This document shows positions 5,669 to 6,636 of a stretch of DNA of 6,636 nucleotides, piece after piece (within the stretch, counting starts at the first letter, position 1; every line of letters begins with the position of its first letter). The position numbers were made by a program, and so were the translations under genes. The notes under the pieces are model-generated. The model was not told the origin of the DNA, ran no database searches, and saw nothing but the letters and a program-made list of their open reading frames with translations. This DNA is from Pseudomonadota bacterium (lineage in GTDB: Bacteria; Pseudomonadota; Alphaproteobacteria; HIMB59; GCA-002718135). The stretch spans positions 1 through 6,636 of the forward strand of contig JAQBWI010000061.1 in NCBI GenBank assembly GCA_027625355.1. The letters run 5' to 3'.

Positions 5669-6636
5669 ATGCGCGTTGGTATTATAGGTTGTGGAAATAT
5701 CTCAGAAACATATTTTGAGTGTCAAAATTTATTTAATAACTTTAGTGTAGTAGCTTGTGCAGATATTAATATTGAAGCTGCAGAGAAAAGTGCTGAAAAA
5801 TATAATGTTAAAGCTTTTAGTGTAGATGATATTTTGTCCAATGATGAAGTAGACTTAATAATAAATCTAACGATTCCATCAGCGCATAAAGAGATTATAG
5901 TAAAATCTCTAAATGCTGGAAAGCACTGTTTTAGTGAAAAACCTCTAGCAATGAATTTTAGTGAAGGAAAAGAAATTGCTGAATTAGCAAAATCTAAAAA
6001 CTTATATGTAGGCTGTGCACCTGATACTTTTCTTGGTGCAGCTGGTCAAAAAGCTAGAAGTTTGATCGAAGAAAATAAAATCGGTGACGTTGTTTTAGGT
6101 ACATTTAATCTTATGTCTCATGGTATGGAGCACTGGCACCCAAATCCAGATTTCTTTTTTAAACCTGGTGCAGGACCAGTATTTGATGTTGGGGTGTATT
6201 ATATCACTCAACTTGTAAACCTTATAGGTCCAATAAAATCAATTAGCTCGATAAGTGGCACTGCTACTCCAGAACGCATTATTACAAGTGAACCAAGAAA
6301 TGGAGAAAAAATAAAAGTTGAAACTCCAACAACATTAATGGGTACTCTAGAATATTATAATAATGCTAAAATTCAGTTTTTTTGTTCCTGGGATGTATGG
6401 AAACATAAACATTCAACAATTGAGTTATATGGTCTTGAGGGTTCCATGATTGTCCCTGATCCAAATTTTTTTAGTGGGGATATTTTAATATCGCACAAAG
6501 AAGAAGACTGGAAGGTCATTAATAATGATAAAATGTTATTAGGCATACCTAATAAAACAGATAATAGTGGTGCTAAAATTGCAAATTATAGAGGTATAGG
6601 TCTGTCAGATATGATTGATGCAATAAACAAACAAAG
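5669..6636 (+). CDS. Gfo/Idh/MocA-family NAD(P)-dependent oxidoreductase (3' end beyond window)
   Basis: From ATG at 5669 the frame stays open for 322 codons to the right edge; family members are usually 330-390 residues, so only the C-terminal end is missing. The Rossmann fold opens at once with VGIIGCGNIS (3-12), and an acidic residue, D32 in VACADIN, at the end of the second strand suggests NAD(H) preference. SAHKEIIVKSLNAGKHCFSEKPLA (71-94, written here by its key part SEKPLA at 89-94) carries the conserved EKP with K91, the expected active-site lysine. CAPDTFLGAAGQKAR (116-130) and GAGPVFDVGVYYITQL (167-182) belong to the substrate domain. The usual active-site histidine of the DxGxH motif is tyrosine here (Y177), as I recall for a subgroup with DMGPYY. 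GGAAAG-like sequence GGAAAG at 5655-5660 may serve as ribosome binding site. It probably oxidises a hydroxyl of the imported sugar, in concert with the preceding TIM-barrel enzyme. Confidence 0.93.
   Translation, partial: MRVGIIGCGNISETYFECQNLFNNFSVVACADINIEAAEKSAEKYNVKAFSVDDILSNDEVDLIINLTIPSAHKEIIVKSLNAGKHCFSEKPLAMNFSEGKEIAELAKSKNLYVGCAPDTFLGAAGQKARSLIEENKIGDVVLGTFNLMSHGMEHWHPNPDFFFKPGAGPVFDVGVYYITQLVNLIGPIKSISSISGTATPERIITSEPRNGEKIKVETPTTLMGTLEYYNNAKIQFFCSWDVWKHKHSTIELYGLEGSMIVPDPNFFSGDILISHKEEDWKVINNDKMLLGIPNKTDNSGAKIANYRGIGLSDMIDAINKQ

Noticed and set aside
1..6636. Mobile element, CRISPR array, toxin-antitoxin or defence system
   Set aside because: No transposase, integrase, regularly spaced repeats, terminal inverted repeats or defence-type domains are visible; all complete frames fit one catabolic operon.

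Overview
The window is a compact sugar-uptake and sugar-modification locus from an AT-rich bacterium. By eye it is about one third GC, with many A/T-ending codons, very short gaps between genes and some genes lacking a clear Shine-Dalgarno site. The protein types (periplasmic binding protein with a Sec signal, CUT1 transporter of the Pseudomonas/Thermus glucose/mannose type, AglR-like LacI regulator) point to a Gram-negative alphaproteobacterium. The streamlined, AT-rich style fits marine lineages such as Pelagibacterales (SAR11) or HIMB59-like cells. That placement is an inference from style, not from a marker gene.

Layout: positions 1-604 (minus strand) hold the N-terminal 201 residues of a LacI-family repressor whose C-terminus lies outside the window. 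The 121-bp divergent intergenic region (605-725) holds a perfect 16-bp palindrome, AGTAAAACGTTTTACT, typical of LacI-family operators, directly next to a TTGACA -35-like hexamer. Rightward follow six genes: a solute-binding protein (726-1970), a strong stem-loop (1983-2008), two inner-membrane permeases (2022-2903 and 2906-3796), a MalK/UgpC-type ATPase (3799-4872), a xylose-isomerase-like TIM-barrel protein annotated as sugar phosphate isomerase/epimerase (4894-5667), and a Gfo/Idh/MocA-family NAD(P)-dependent oxidoreductase (5669 to the window edge, 3' end missing). No stretch above 300 bases lacks a gene.

How the parts work together: the binding protein captures a sugar or glycoside in the periplasm, the two permeases and the ATPase import it, and the oxidoreductase and TIM-barrel enzyme probably oxidise and rearrange or cleave it in the cytoplasm. 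The divergent repressor probably senses the substrate or an early metabolite and controls both itself and the operon. The stem-loop after the binding-protein gene probably keeps binding-protein transcript more abundant than that of the membrane genes. The transporter most resembles glucose/mannose systems (GtsABC-like), but the attached enzymes suggest the true substrate may be a less common sugar, a polyol or a glycoside. I found no CRISPR array, transposon, tRNA or rRNA, and no sign of an entirely new class of system. The most open question is the chemistry of the isomerase/oxidoreductase pair.
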